Source: Novibacillus thermophilus (GTDB lineage Bacteria; Bacillota; Bacilli; Thermoactinomycetales; Novibacillaceae). Taken from it: 64,000 nt of DNA. The stretch's first letter is position 1. Every line of letters begins with the position of its first letter. The notes under the pieces are model-generated. The model made no database searches. It was not told where the DNA came from and saw only the letters and a program-made list of their open reading frames with translations. The stretch lies in the NCBI RefSeq assembly GCF_002005165.1, contig NZ_CP019699.1:2418001-2482000 (forward strand), in the 5' to 3' direction. Both the position numbers and the translations under genes were made by a program. This document shows, piece after piece, positions 18,388 through 26,384 of this stretch.

Positions 18388-19335
18388 ATGAAAACCGCAG
18401 AAGACATCAAGGAAATCACTCTTCCGCCTCGTCAAACGGGGAGATGGGACAGCCGCCGCAGTCAAACTGTGGTGGGATACTTGTTTTTGGCACCGACGTT
18501 GCTCTTTTTCGCGGTCTTTCTCGTCGTTCCCCTCGGGTTTTCTTTGTTTATCAGTTTTTCATCGTGGAGCGGGTTTGATCTGACGTCTATTGAGTGGGTC
18601 GGCCTACAAAATTACAAAGACATTTTGTCGAAAGATTCGGCGTTTCTCACGCCAATATTGACGAATACGCTTTATTTTGCATTCGGGACGGTTCTGTTGT
18701 CCTTTGTGGCCGCGGTCATAGTCGCCTACATGATCACGCGCCTAAAATTCGAAGGCTTTTGGCGGACGTTGTATTTTCTTCCAATGGTCACGACCGTGGT
18801 AGCTGTCGGAAACGTGTGGAAATTCATGTACGACCCGAACGGCGGCTTGATTAATGCCGTCCTGAACCGTCTCGGGATGCCCACCGTCGCGTTCCTGGAT
18901 AATCCGGACACCGCACTCACGTCCATCGTCGTCGTCTCCGCCTGGGCTGCGATTGGCAGTGCGGTACTCATACTGACCGCCGGGTTGAAAGGGATTCCCG
19001 AATCGTATTACGAAGCGGCCGAGTTGGAAGGCGCCAGCGTGAGTAAAATGTTCTGGCACATTACCTTGCCTCTCTTGCGTCCGTCGATGCTCTTCGTCCT
19101 CATAACTGGGCTCATCAGCGGATTGCAGTCTTTTACTCTTACGATGGTGATGACCGGTGACGGAGGGCCAGGCAATGCGACAAATGTGGGAGGACTGGAA
19201 ATGTACAATCAGGCCTTTCAGTACAGTGCGTGGGGAATCGCCTGTGCCATGGCTTTCATCCTGTTCATCATCGTCTTTGTCGTCACGGCCATTCAGTTAA
19301 TGATCTTCAGACGAGGGGGAGTTGAAAGCTACTGA
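18388..19335 (+). CDS. ABC sugar permease, importer 3 (MalF type)
   Basis: A 315-residue permease. The ATG at 18388 lies about 7 bases after GTGAGGTGA. Membrane segments begin at GYLFLAPTLLFFAVFLVV, and the EAA loop is SYYEAAELEGASVSKMFW. The stop codon overlaps the next ATG (TGATG), so translation of the two permeases is coupled. Confidence 0.88.
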   Translation: MKTAEDIKEITLPPRQTGRWDSRRSQTVVGYLFLAPTLLFFAVFLVVPLGFSLFISFSSWSGFDLTSIEWVGLQNYKDILSKDSAFLTPILTNTLYFAFGTVLLSFVAAVIVAYMITRLKFEGFWRTLYFLPMVTTVVAVGNVWKFMYDPNGGLINAVLNRLGMPTVAFLDNPDTALTSIVVVSAWAAIGSAVLILTAGLKGIPESYYEAAELEGASVSKMFWHITLPLLRPSMLFVLITGLISGLQSFTLTMVMTGDGGPGNATNVGGLEMYNQAFQYSAWGIACAMAFILFIIVFVVTAIQLMIFRRGGVESY

Positions 19336-20207
19336 TGAAGACAAAATTCCCTTGGTGTTCTTATTTAGTCGTGACTGTCGGCAGTATCATGATGGTGTTT
19401 CCGTTTCTGGACATGTTTTTCACATCGTTCAAAGGGCCAGACGAAATCAATACGACGGATTACAAACTGTTACCCAACTCGTTTGAGTGGGACAATTACG
19501 TCACCGTGTTTCGGGAGATGAACATGGCCCTCTTGTTTCGAAACAGCATCATTGTCACCGTCAGTGTGACGGTTCTCGTGCTACTCACGAGCACACTTGC
19601 TGGTTACGCGTTGACCAAATTGCGCTTTAAAGGGCGCAATGCCATTTTTCGTTTTATCTTGGCGACGATGATGTTCCCGCCGTTTTTGTTTCTCATTCCG
19701 AACTTTTACATCATGGTGCATTTCCCTTTAGCCGGGGGGAACGACATATTCGGGAACGGCGGGTACGGCGGGTTGGCCACGTCGTTGTGGGCGTTAATTC
19801 TTCCTTTCGCTGTGAGTGGTTTCGGCATTTTTCTCATGCGGCAATTTATTATGACCATTCCCGATGCTTTGATTGAAGCCGCGAGGATTGACGGCGCTTC
19901 TGAGATTCGCATTTTTTGGCAGATTGTGGCGCCGATGACGACACCTGCCCTCGCCACACTGGCGATTTTTACTTTCATAAACCAGTGGAACGAATTTATA
20001 TGGGCGCTCTTAATTTACACTGTGAACAGTGATCTTGCGACGCTGCCTGTCGGGATTCAAATGTTGCAGTCGTATTTAGATCCAAGCTTAACGCAAGCGT
20101 TGGTAAATGCGGCGTTGACGATCAGCGTCGTGCCCGTTTTCCTCGTGTTCCTGTTCTTACAGAAGTACTACGTTAAAGGGATGGTCATGTCGGGGATCAA
20201 GGAGTAA
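19335..20207 (+). CDS. ABC sugar permease, importer 3 (MalG type)
   Basis: A 290-residue permease, partner of the 18388 product. It has six membrane segments and the EAA loop ALIEAARIDGASEIRIFW. The C-terminus KYYVKGMVMSGIKE is typical of the family. Start ATG 19335 overlaps the preceding stop. The following deacetylase gene begins 91 bases downstream and may be co-transcribed. Confidence 0.88.
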   Translation: MKTKFPWCSYLVVTVGSIMMVFPFLDMFFTSFKGPDEINTTDYKLLPNSFEWDNYVTVFREMNMALLFRNSIIVTVSVTVLVLLTSTLAGYALTKLRFKGRNAIFRFILATMMFPPFLFLIPNFYIMVHFPLAGGNDIFGNGGYGGLATSLWALILPFAVSGFGIFLMRQFIMTIPDALIEAARIDGASEIRIFWQIVAPMTTPALATLAIFTFINQWNEFIWALLIYTVNSDLATLPVGIQMLQSYLDPSLTQALVNAALTISVVPVFLVFLFLQKYYVKGMVMSGIKE

Positions 20208-20298
20208 AGCATAACGAATGCGTTTGGAGGGTCGAGGGTATGGGAAGGGGGCGTTTACTTAAAATGACATGTCGACGATTACAGGAGGGAATGGAAAG

Positions 20299-21006
20299 GT
20301 GAATCAGAAGAAATCTCACATCTTGGCGATCGGTGGGCACGCAGGGGACCTTGATTTAACCGCGGGAGCCGTGATCGCCAAATACACGCAGTCCGGTCAC
20401 AAAGCAACGTTTTTGCACTTGACGCCAGGTGAGAAGGGACATCCGCGACTGTCGCCGGAGGACTACGCTCAGCAGAAAATCGAAGAAGCGCATCAATTTG
20501 CTGAGATCGTAGGGGCAGACGTGCGTTTTCTCGATTACAAAGATGCTGAATTGCCGGTTAACGATCAAGTGAAGTACGAAGTTGCCGACGTCATCCGCGA
20601 GGTGAAACCCGACATTATTATTACGCACTGGAAAGGCAGCATGCACAAGGATCACACGAACACGCATTACATTGTAGAAGACGCCCGTTTTTATGCAGGA
20701 TTGCCGACGATTGAACGCGAACGGCCGGCCCATTTTGCACCGAAACTGTACTATGCCGACAACTGGGAAGATCCGTACGGCTTCGAGCCGGACGTGTTTA
20801 TAGACATTCCGGACGAAGCGTATGAAACGTGGGTCCGAGCGATGAAGGTTTACGCTTACGCTCGGGGAGAGACGTCCGGTTTCCCGTTTATCGAGTACTA
20901 CAAGGCGTTGACGATCGTTCGCGGGGCGCCGGCGGGATTTAAGCGTGCTCAAGCGTTCGCTGTACCGAAGGGAGCTTTGGTCAAGCGTCAACGATTTTTT
21001 GAATAA
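20299..21006 (+). CDS. PIG-L/LmbE-family N-acetyl sugar deacetylase
   Basis: A 235-residue protein of the zinc-dependent PIG-L/LmbE superfamily, which deacetylates GlcNAc-containing compounds. The metal site appears as the N-terminal IGGHAGDLDLTAG (a variant of AHPDDxE: His-x-x-Asp kept) and a later HKDHTNTH. Start GTG 20299 follows AGGAGGG. The variant first motif differs from BshB-type enzymes, so bacillithiol synthesis is not assumed. Placed between importer 3 and a NamZ-like gene, it may deacetylate an imported GlcNAc or MurNAc saccharide. The exact substrate is unknown. Confidence 0.82.
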   Translation: MNQKKSHILAIGGHAGDLDLTAGAVIAKYTQSGHKATFLHLTPGEKGHPRLSPEDYAQQKIEEAHQFAEIVGADVRFLDYKDAELPVNDQVKYEVADVIREVKPDIIITHWKGSMHKDHTNTHYIVEDARFYAGLPTIERERPAHFAPKLYYADNWEDPYGFEPDVFIDIPDEAYETWVRAMKVYAYARGETSGFPFIEYYKALTIVRGAPAGFKRAQAFAVPKGALVKRQRFFE

Positions 21007-21036
21007 TACGTGAGAAAGTCAGCTGGAGGTGTTGTC

Positions 21037-22188
21037 GTGCGGCTCGGTCTCGATGTTTTTTTACGACGACACGTGCGAGCGTTTAAAGGGGAACGGATAG
21101 GGCTCGTGACGAACATGACCGGAGTCAACCGCCGTCTCATTCCGATTATCGATTTGTTTTACGAACATCCCGATATCCGGTTGACCGCTCTGTACGCGCC
21201 GGAACACGGAATTCGCGGTGATGCGAAAGAGGGCGAAGCTGTCGCGTCTTCAACGGACGCATACACAGGTTTACCGGTGTTCAGCTTGTACGGGAAATAC
21301 AGAAAGCCTACTCCCCAAATGCTAGAACCCGTGGATGTGGTTGTTTTCGACTTGCAAGACATTGGATCGCGTTACTATACGTTCATTTATACCATGGCCT
21401 ACGTCATGGAGGCGTGCGGCGAACAAGGAAAACGGTTTGTCGTTTTAGACCGTCCCAATCCGATCGGCGGGACGTCTGTCGAAGGAAATGTACTTGAACC
21501 GCAGTTCAGGTCCTTTGTCGGGCTCTACCCTATCCCGAACCGGCACGGTTTGACGATCGGCGAACTGGCGTTGTTGTACACACACGAATTTGGCATATCG
21601 TGTGACGTCACCGTTGTTCAGATGGAAGGGTGGGAGCGGGACATGTACTTTGACGAAACTGGGCTGTTCTGGGTTCCACCGTCACCGAATACGACGGGTT
21701 TAGATATGTGTACACTGTATCCGGGTACATGCTTAATTGAAGGGACCAACCTTTCGGAGGGGCGCGGCACGACGCGGCCGTTTGAAATAGCAGGTGCTCC
21801 TTTTGTTGACGGATATACCTTGGCGAAACAGTTTAACGAACGCAGAGTGAGGGGCGTGCTGGCCCGTCCGGTTTCATTCGTTCCCACGTATCAAAAGTAC
21901 AAAGGTTTACGATGCGAAGGGGTTCAGCTGCACGTCGAAGACCGGGAAAAGATCCATGCGTTTCAAGTCGGCATAACGTTGTTGGAAACCGTTGCCGCCT
22001 TGTATCCCGATCAGTTTTCGTTCCGGGAAGCGGAGAGGGGGAGCGCGTGCTTTTTTGATCTCTTGGCGGGGACTCAGAAGCTGCGCCACCACATTCTCGC
22101 AGGCAGTACAAGGGAATTTTTGAAAGAGTGCGAACCGGAGCTGGAGCAGTTCAAGCGGCGAGTCGAGCCGTATTTGCTGTACGCATGA
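21037..22188 (+). CDS. namZ: DUF1343 exo-beta-N-acetylmuramidase-like protein
   Basis: A 383-residue DUF1343 protein. B. subtilis NamZ (YbbC) of this family removes MurNAc from non-reducing ends of peptidoglycan fragments. Conserved stretches include GLVTNMTGVN, LYAPEHGIRG, DLQDIGSRYYTFIYTM, DRPNPIGG and EGTNLSEGRGTTRPFE. GTG 21037 is chosen because GGAGGT lies 6 bases upstream; the in-frame GTG at 21010 has no good site. There is no signal peptide, so unlike YbbC this protein should be cytoplasmic. It would then act on disaccharides brought in by a neighbouring importer. Confidence 0.88.
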   Translation: MRLGLDVFLRRHVRAFKGERIGLVTNMTGVNRRLIPIIDLFYEHPDIRLTALYAPEHGIRGDAKEGEAVASSTDAYTGLPVFSLYGKYRKPTPQMLEPVDVVVFDLQDIGSRYYTFIYTMAYVMEACGEQGKRFVVLDRPNPIGGTSVEGNVLEPQFRSFVGLYPIPNRHGLTIGELALLYTHEFGISCDVTVVQMEGWERDMYFDETGLFWVPPSPNTTGLDMCTLYPGTCLIEGTNLSEGRGTTRPFEIAGAPFVDGYTLAKQFNERRVRGVLARPVSFVPTYQKYKGLRCEGVQLHVEDREKIHAFQVGITLLETVAALYPDQFSFREAERGSACFFDLLAGTQKLRHHILAGSTREFLKECEPELEQFKRRVEPYLLYA

Positions 22189-22272
22189 CAAGCGATCAAC
22201 GTTGGACGTGTAGAGCGGGACTGAACACTTTGCATGAAAGGGGGACAAATTGTATTTTACGTTTAGTACAGA

Positions 22273-22284
22273 ATACTGTATATT
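22273..22284. promoter_or_regulatory. Repeated motif before yhfZ (candidate YhfZ operator)
   Basis: ATACTGTATATT also occurs exactly at 23329-23340 before the next gene. Here it overlaps the small inverted repeat TACAG-AATA-CTGTA (22267-22280). A possible weak promoter is TTTACG (22256-22261), 17 bases, TATATT (22279-22284). Binding by YhfZ is inferred from position. Confidence 0.45.
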
Positions 22285-22323
22285 AATTATAGAGTGTAGT
22301 GTCCGATTCACGGGGGGTGAAAA

Positions 22324-23259
22324 ATGGCGTCGATATCCGACCGGCTGTACACGAAAAACGGTTTGGCTGCGAGGAAAATCGCCGGGCGTCTTCTGTCCGT
22401 AAAACCTGGTGAGCGCATTCCACGGGTGAGTGACTTCGCCAGCGAGTTGTCCCTTGGAAGGGGAACAGTTCAAGGAGCGCTGCGGCTGCTGGAAGACATG
22501 GGGGCGATTGATCTTGAAGCGCGGGGGCATTTAGGGACGTTTCTGAAGAGTAAAGATGATCACGCCTTGTGGGAAATCGCCGGCATGTCGCAGTTGGTGG
22601 GCGTGATGCCCCTCCCCTACTCGCGTAAGTACGAAGGGCTGGCGACGGGTCTCCTCGAAGCGTTTCACGATCTGGATGTTCCTTTCAACCTAGCGTTTAT
22701 GCGCGGCTCGAAGCACCGTCTGGATGCGTTGAAATCTGGCCGTTACGACTTCGCCGTCATATCCGGCCTGGCGGGAGAACTGGCAGAAGACCAAATGGAG
22801 GATTTGCACGTTGTGAAAAGGCTTGGTCCATATTCTTACGTATCGGGTCACGAAATCTTTTTTGCGGATGCAAGTGAAACAGCGATACGTGATGGAATGC
22901 GTGTCGGGATAGATTATTCCTCGGCTGACCAGTACATGTTAACGTCATATGAATGCCGGGGGTTAGCTGTTGAATTCGTCGAAGTCAACTACATGCAACT
23001 AATCGATATGTTGCGGGAAAGAAAAATTGACGCCGCCGTTTGGAATAAAGACGAATTCAGACATGCCGATCTGTTAGGGCGCGCCCCTTTTCAGTCAGAA
23101 AGAGCGCAGAAACTTTCCCAAAAAGTGAGTGAAGCCGTGTTAGTCGCTGAAAGTGAAAACAATGAGGTTGTCAAACAGCGGCTGGCTGATCTTTCCGTTG
23201 ATAAGGTTCGCCGCGTTCAACAGAAAGTGGAAGAAGGCAGGATGTTTGCGCGTTATTAA
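22324..23259 (+). CDS. yhfZ: YhfZ-family transcriptional regulator
   Basis: A 311-residue regulator. The N-terminus has a GntR-like winged helix (IPRVSDFASELSLGRGTVQGALRLLEDMGAIDL). The C-terminal two-thirds resemble a periplasmic-binding-type ligand domain (VGVMPLPYSRKYEGLATGLLEAF, DFAVISGLAGELA, IDAAVWNKDEF), as in YhfZ of the E. coli yhf cluster. ATG 22324 follows GGGGGGTGA. It stands first in a cluster holding all eight yhfS-Z families. It probably controls the cluster through the repeated ATACTGTATATT motifs. The effector is unknown. Confidence 0.85.
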   Translation: MASISDRLYTKNGLAARKIAGRLLSVKPGERIPRVSDFASELSLGRGTVQGALRLLEDMGAIDLEARGHLGTFLKSKDDHALWEIAGMSQLVGVMPLPYSRKYEGLATGLLEAFHDLDVPFNLAFMRGSKHRLDALKSGRYDFAVISGLAGELAEDQMEDLHVVKRLGPYSYVSGHEIFFADASETAIRDGMRVGIDYSSADQYMLTSYECRGLAVEFVEVNYMQLIDMLRERKIDAAVWNKDEFRHADLLGRAPFQSERAQKLSQKVSEAVLVAESENNEVVKQRLADLSVDKVRRVQQKVEEGRMFARY

Positions 23260-23328
23260 AGCGTCAAAGGTCAATATATTGTGATTGCAGGGCACTCAAT
23301 TGACCGTCTTTTTGAAGTATAATACTAT

Positions 23329-23340
23329 ATACTGTATATT
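23329..23340. promoter_or_regulatory. Second copy of the ATACTGTATATT motif
   Basis: An exact 12-base match to 22273-22284, ending 12 bases before the PRD gene start and overlapping its upstream leader. A TATAAT at 23318-23323 lies just before it, although no well-spaced -35 box is visible. A separately regulated promoter for the structural yhf genes is plausible. Confidence 0.45.
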
Positions 23341-23352
23341 GGAGGATTCAAC

Positions 23353-23727
23353 GTGACGGCATTGGATGAACGTTTAAAAGTGTTAATCGAAGGAGGAGTC
23401 GTAATTCCGAAGGCAGCCGACATAGCGAAAAATGCTGTTAAGCGGTTGAAAGACATTTACGGTTTTCTGCCTGAGGACAGAGTGAGCGTGTTTGTGACAC
23501 ACCTCGCGACCGCTTTGACGCGCCTTGAACGGAAAGAAACTGTTGGGGCTCCGCCACCGGAGTTGCTAAAAGAGGTGGAGGCGACCCCGTTTATAAAAGA
23601 AGCACTTCTTGAGATCGACTGGATCGAGCACGAGTGGGGAACGGAGCTGCCAGTTGAAGAAAAACAGTTTTTAAGCATCCATTACGTCTCTTTAATACAG
23701 GGTGCAAAAGGAGGTGAACCGTCGTGA
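23353..23727 (+). CDS. yhfY: PRD-domain protein, YhfY-like
   Basis: A 124-residue protein made essentially of one PTS-regulation (PRD) domain. VSVFVTHLATALTRLERKE contains the conserved His, and KQFLSIHYVSLI the C-terminal part. There is no DNA-binding domain. E. coli YhfY is also a short PRD protein, so the assignment rests on fold plus context. GTG 23353 follows TTGGAGGA. It overlaps yhfU by 4 bases. Its role is unknown; control by phosphorylation is only suggested by the domain. Confidence 0.8.
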   Translation: MTALDERLKVLIEGGVVIPKAADIAKNAVKRLKDIYGFLPEDRVSVFVTHLATALTRLERKETVGAPPPELLKEVEATPFIKEALLEIDWIEHEWGTELPVEEKQFLSIHYVSLIQGAKGGEPS

Positions 23728-24089
23728 AAGTGGTAATTGGCGGACAGGTCGATAAAAAAGAAGTGGAACAGTTGGTCATAGAACACGGTCCAGCGGGAGT
23801 AGAGACAGCCATCAAGTCGGACATGGAAGCGGCGATGGCGATTAAGTCAGGCGCAGCCGATTACTACGTCGGGGCTTGTCACACAGGCGGGGGCGGCGCT
23901 TTGGCTATGGCCATTGCCATTGTCGGGAGGGACAAGTGTGAAACGGTGTCGATGCCGGGGCGCAAACCGGACGAAGCGAAAGTTCGAGAAGCTGTCCAAT
24001 CAGGCAAAAAGGCGTTCGGCTTTACAGCTGACCACAAAGAGATGGCTGTCCCGATGATTATGAAAGCGATCAAGGAATTGGGTGAATGA
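23724..24089 (+). CDS. yhfU: DUF2620 family protein YhfU
   Basis: A 121-residue DUF2620 protein. It begins MKVVIGGQVDKKEVEQLV and contains a glycine-rich central segment (YYVGACHTGGGGALAMAIAIVG). This resembles a small nucleotide- or anion-binding fold but no function is established. GTG 23724 follows AGGAGGTG and overlaps the PRD gene. yhfT follows 30 bases later, and DUF2620 genes typically sit next to yhfT, suggesting the two proteins work together. Confidence 0.85.
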   Translation: MKVVIGGQVDKKEVEQLVIEHGPAGVETAIKSDMEAAMAIKSGAADYYVGACHTGGGGALAMAIAIVGRDKCETVSMPGRKPDEAKVREAVQSGKKAFGFTADHKEMAVPMIMKAIKELGE

Positions 24090-24119
24090 CACTAATTTGA
24101 GGGAGAGAAGGTGGGTCAC

Positions 24120-25418
24120 ATGATGGAAATGGTGGTTGTCGTCCTGGTAGGCGCGATGGCGGCCGTTCTGGCTAACAGGGGCATTGCTGTCTTTAACGAT
24201 GGATTGCGGCCGATCGTTCCTGAAAACATTGAAGGGCGTTTGAATCGGCGCGAGCTGGCGTTGACGTCCTTTGCGATGGGGTTTGGTTTGGTGGTCGGCT
24301 TTGGCATTCCGTTTACGCTGACGGCCAGCATCATTCTCATTCACAGCATTTTGCTGGGGACAGATATTATCGGCCTTTCCACGCCGAACAATAAATGGGG
24401 AACTCCCTTGGCGGCGGTAATCGGAGGCGCGTACGGCGCGGGCTTACTCATCGGGTTGGAAGGTTTCGTCAAACTGTTTGAATACCTTCCAGTCAATTTT
24501 ATGGAGCCGATGGGGGAAGTCGGCACACCGGTCGTCGTCATGTTCATGGTGTTTCCTGCACTGGCAGTCGCCTTTCAGTTTGGTATTTCAAAGGGAATCT
24601 GGACGTTTCTCGCGTCAGCTTTTGTACGGCAGTTGGCTGTCTGGCTGAATGAGAGCGAAATGCTGTCGTTCAGCGGAACAACCGTGACATTGAATCAGGA
24701 AGGGATTGCGCTCATTACCGGAATGATCTTTTTGATTGCCTTCGCCGTCAGGCAGAAGCCAAGCGAAGAAAGCGGCAGTGTAAACCTAGCGACAGTGTTC
24801 AGCGACCGCGTCAGCCGAATCCGTAAAAATGTCGTGTACTTCATGGTTATGGGCGGATTAATTGCGATGGCGACGAACATGCTGCTCATTGCCGGCGACC
24901 CGATTTCTTTGAACTTGCTCGCCGAAGGGCAACAAACAGACGCGGCCATTGCAGCCCTAGCTCGAGCGGTCGGGTTTATCCCACTCGTTGCCAGTACGGC
25001 GATCGCAACGGGTGTGTACGGACCGGTGGGATTTACCCTCGTGTTCGTCGTCGGGTTGTTGCTGCCAAACGTCTGGTTAGCAGGGATCGTCGGAGCTTTG
25101 GTCATCATGGTGGAAGTGCTGCTCCTCAGTCACATCGCCCGTTTACTGGATAAGTATCCCGGCGTGAGGAAATCGGGTGAAAACATTCGCACGGCGATGA
25201 CTCGCATATTGGAGGTGGCACTGCTGATTGGGGGTGCCAATGCGGCGAATGCGATCGCTCCTGGCTTAGGTTTCTTTGTCATCGCGGGAATTTATTTGTT
25301 AAACGAAGCGGCGGGGCGTCCCATCGTCCGGATGGCTGTCGGTCCCATTGGGGCCATCGCGGTAGGGATTATCGCGAACTTACTAGTCCTCGCGGGATTA
25401 ATGCCGCCTCCGCAATAA
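24120..25418 (+). CDS. yhfT: YhfT-family membrane protein (putative transporter)
   Basis: A 432-residue polytopic membrane protein with roughly ten or more hydrophobic segments (MVVVVLVGAMAAVLANRGI, FTLTASIILIHSILLG, GVYGPVGFTLVFVVGLLLP). It matches the YhfT family (DUF2628/YhfT-type permease); transport activity is predicted, not shown. ATG 24120 or 24123 follows AAGGTGG. It lies between yhfU and php. If it imports the substrate, the downstream PLP and phosphotriesterase-like enzymes would use it in the cytoplasm. Confidence 0.82.
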   Translation: MMEMVVVVLVGAMAAVLANRGIAVFNDGLRPIVPENIEGRLNRRELALTSFAMGFGLVVGFGIPFTLTASIILIHSILLGTDIIGLSTPNNKWGTPLAAVIGGAYGAGLLIGLEGFVKLFEYLPVNFMEPMGEVGTPVVVMFMVFPALAVAFQFGISKGIWTFLASAFVRQLAVWLNESEMLSFSGTTVTLNQEGIALITGMIFLIAFAVRQKPSEESGSVNLATVFSDRVSRIRKNVVYFMVMGGLIAMATNMLLIAGDPISLNLLAEGQQTDAAIAALARAVGFIPLVASTAIATGVYGPVGFTLVFVVGLLLPNVWLAGIVGALVIMVEVLLLSHIARLLDKYPGVRKSGENIRTAMTRILEVALLIGGANAANAIAPGLGFFVIAGIYLLNEAAGRPIVRMAVGPIGAIAVGIIANLLVLAGLMPPPQ

Positions 25419-25459
25419 AGTGCCACGAGCAAATTTACGAAATGTAGAAAGGAATTGTC

Positions 25460-26374
25460 ATGGCGAAAAAGATACGCACAGTGACCGGTGACATTCACCC
25501 TGACGATCTTGGGAAGACGATGATTCACGAGCACGTGATCATGGACTTGTCGCACGTCCGACAGGACGATGACCCCGTCCTGTCGGACTCTGAAGCGATG
25601 CGTACGGAGTTAGAACGGTTAAAGGCGGCCGGTTGCGGTGGAATTGTCGAAGTGACGAACCGCGGCATGGGCCGGGACGTGAAAGCTCTGAGCGCTCTTT
25701 CAGAGAGGCACAACCTCCCGATTGTCGCGGCAACGGGCTATTACAAGCAATCGTATTACCCAGAGGAAGTGAAGGCAAAACGGGAAGAGGACATTGTCGA
25801 GTTGTTTGTCGCCGAACTGACTGAAGGGATCGAAGGAACAGGAGTTCGAGCGGGAATTATTGCAGAAATCGGCAGCAGCTACAACGAAATGACAGAAGAT
25901 GAAAAGAAAGTCTTCCGGGCGGCGGGCCGGGCACAGAAGATGACAGGAGCTCCGCTCAGCACCCATTGTGAGTTGGGCACATTGGGGTCTGAACAGGTGC
26001 AGCTGTTTGCCGAGATGGACGTCGACCCCGCTAAAATCTCCATCGGCCATCAAGATCTGAACGGCGATCGCGACGAATACGAGCGCTTGCTGCAAGCAGG
26101 CGTGTACATTCAGTTTGACACTATCGGCAAAAACAACTACCGCCCAGAGGCGGAACGGCTGTCTGATTTACTGTATTTACTGGACAGAGGGTACGTTGGA
26201 CAGCTGATGTTGTCGTGCGACGTGACGAAACAGTCGTATTTGAAAGTAAACGGCGGATTTGGCTACGAATACTTGTTCACCCGCTTTATTCCGTTGCTCT
26301 TGGAGAACGGTGTATCCGAGAGAGAAGTCACGACGATGATGGTGGATAATCCGCGCCGTTTCTTGTCTTTTTAG
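25460..26374 (+). CDS. php: Phosphotriesterase homology protein
   Basis: A 304-residue TIM-barrel amidohydrolase of the phosphotriesterase family. Metal-site motifs are visible: MIHEHVIMDL (HxH), GIIAEIGSS (bridging residue region), LSTHCELGT, ISIGHQDLNGD and LMLSCDVTK (catalytic Asp). The usual carbamylated Lys position should lie in the AEIGSS region, where Glu is present, as in the Php subgroup. ATG 25460 follows AGGAATT. Substrate unknown; lactonase or phosphoesterase activity is typical of relatives. Confidence 0.88.
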   Translation: MAKKIRTVTGDIHPDDLGKTMIHEHVIMDLSHVRQDDDPVLSDSEAMRTELERLKAAGCGGIVEVTNRGMGRDVKALSALSERHNLPIVAATGYYKQSYYPEEVKAKREEDIVELFVAELTEGIEGTGVRAGIIAEIGSSYNEMTEDEKKVFRAAGRAQKMTGAPLSTHCELGTLGSEQVQLFAEMDVDPAKISIGHQDLNGDRDEYERLLQAGVYIQFDTIGKNNYRPEAERLSDLLYLLDRGYVGQLMLSCDVTKQSYLKVNGGFGYEYLFTRFIPLLLENGVSEREVTTMMVDNPRRFLSF

Positions 26375-26384
26375 GAGGTTGATT

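Noticed and set aside
20299-21006. PIG-L protein as bacillithiol enzyme BshB
   Set aside because: The first metal motif is GGHAGDLD rather than the usual AHPDDxE, and the context is sugar import, not bshA/bshC.
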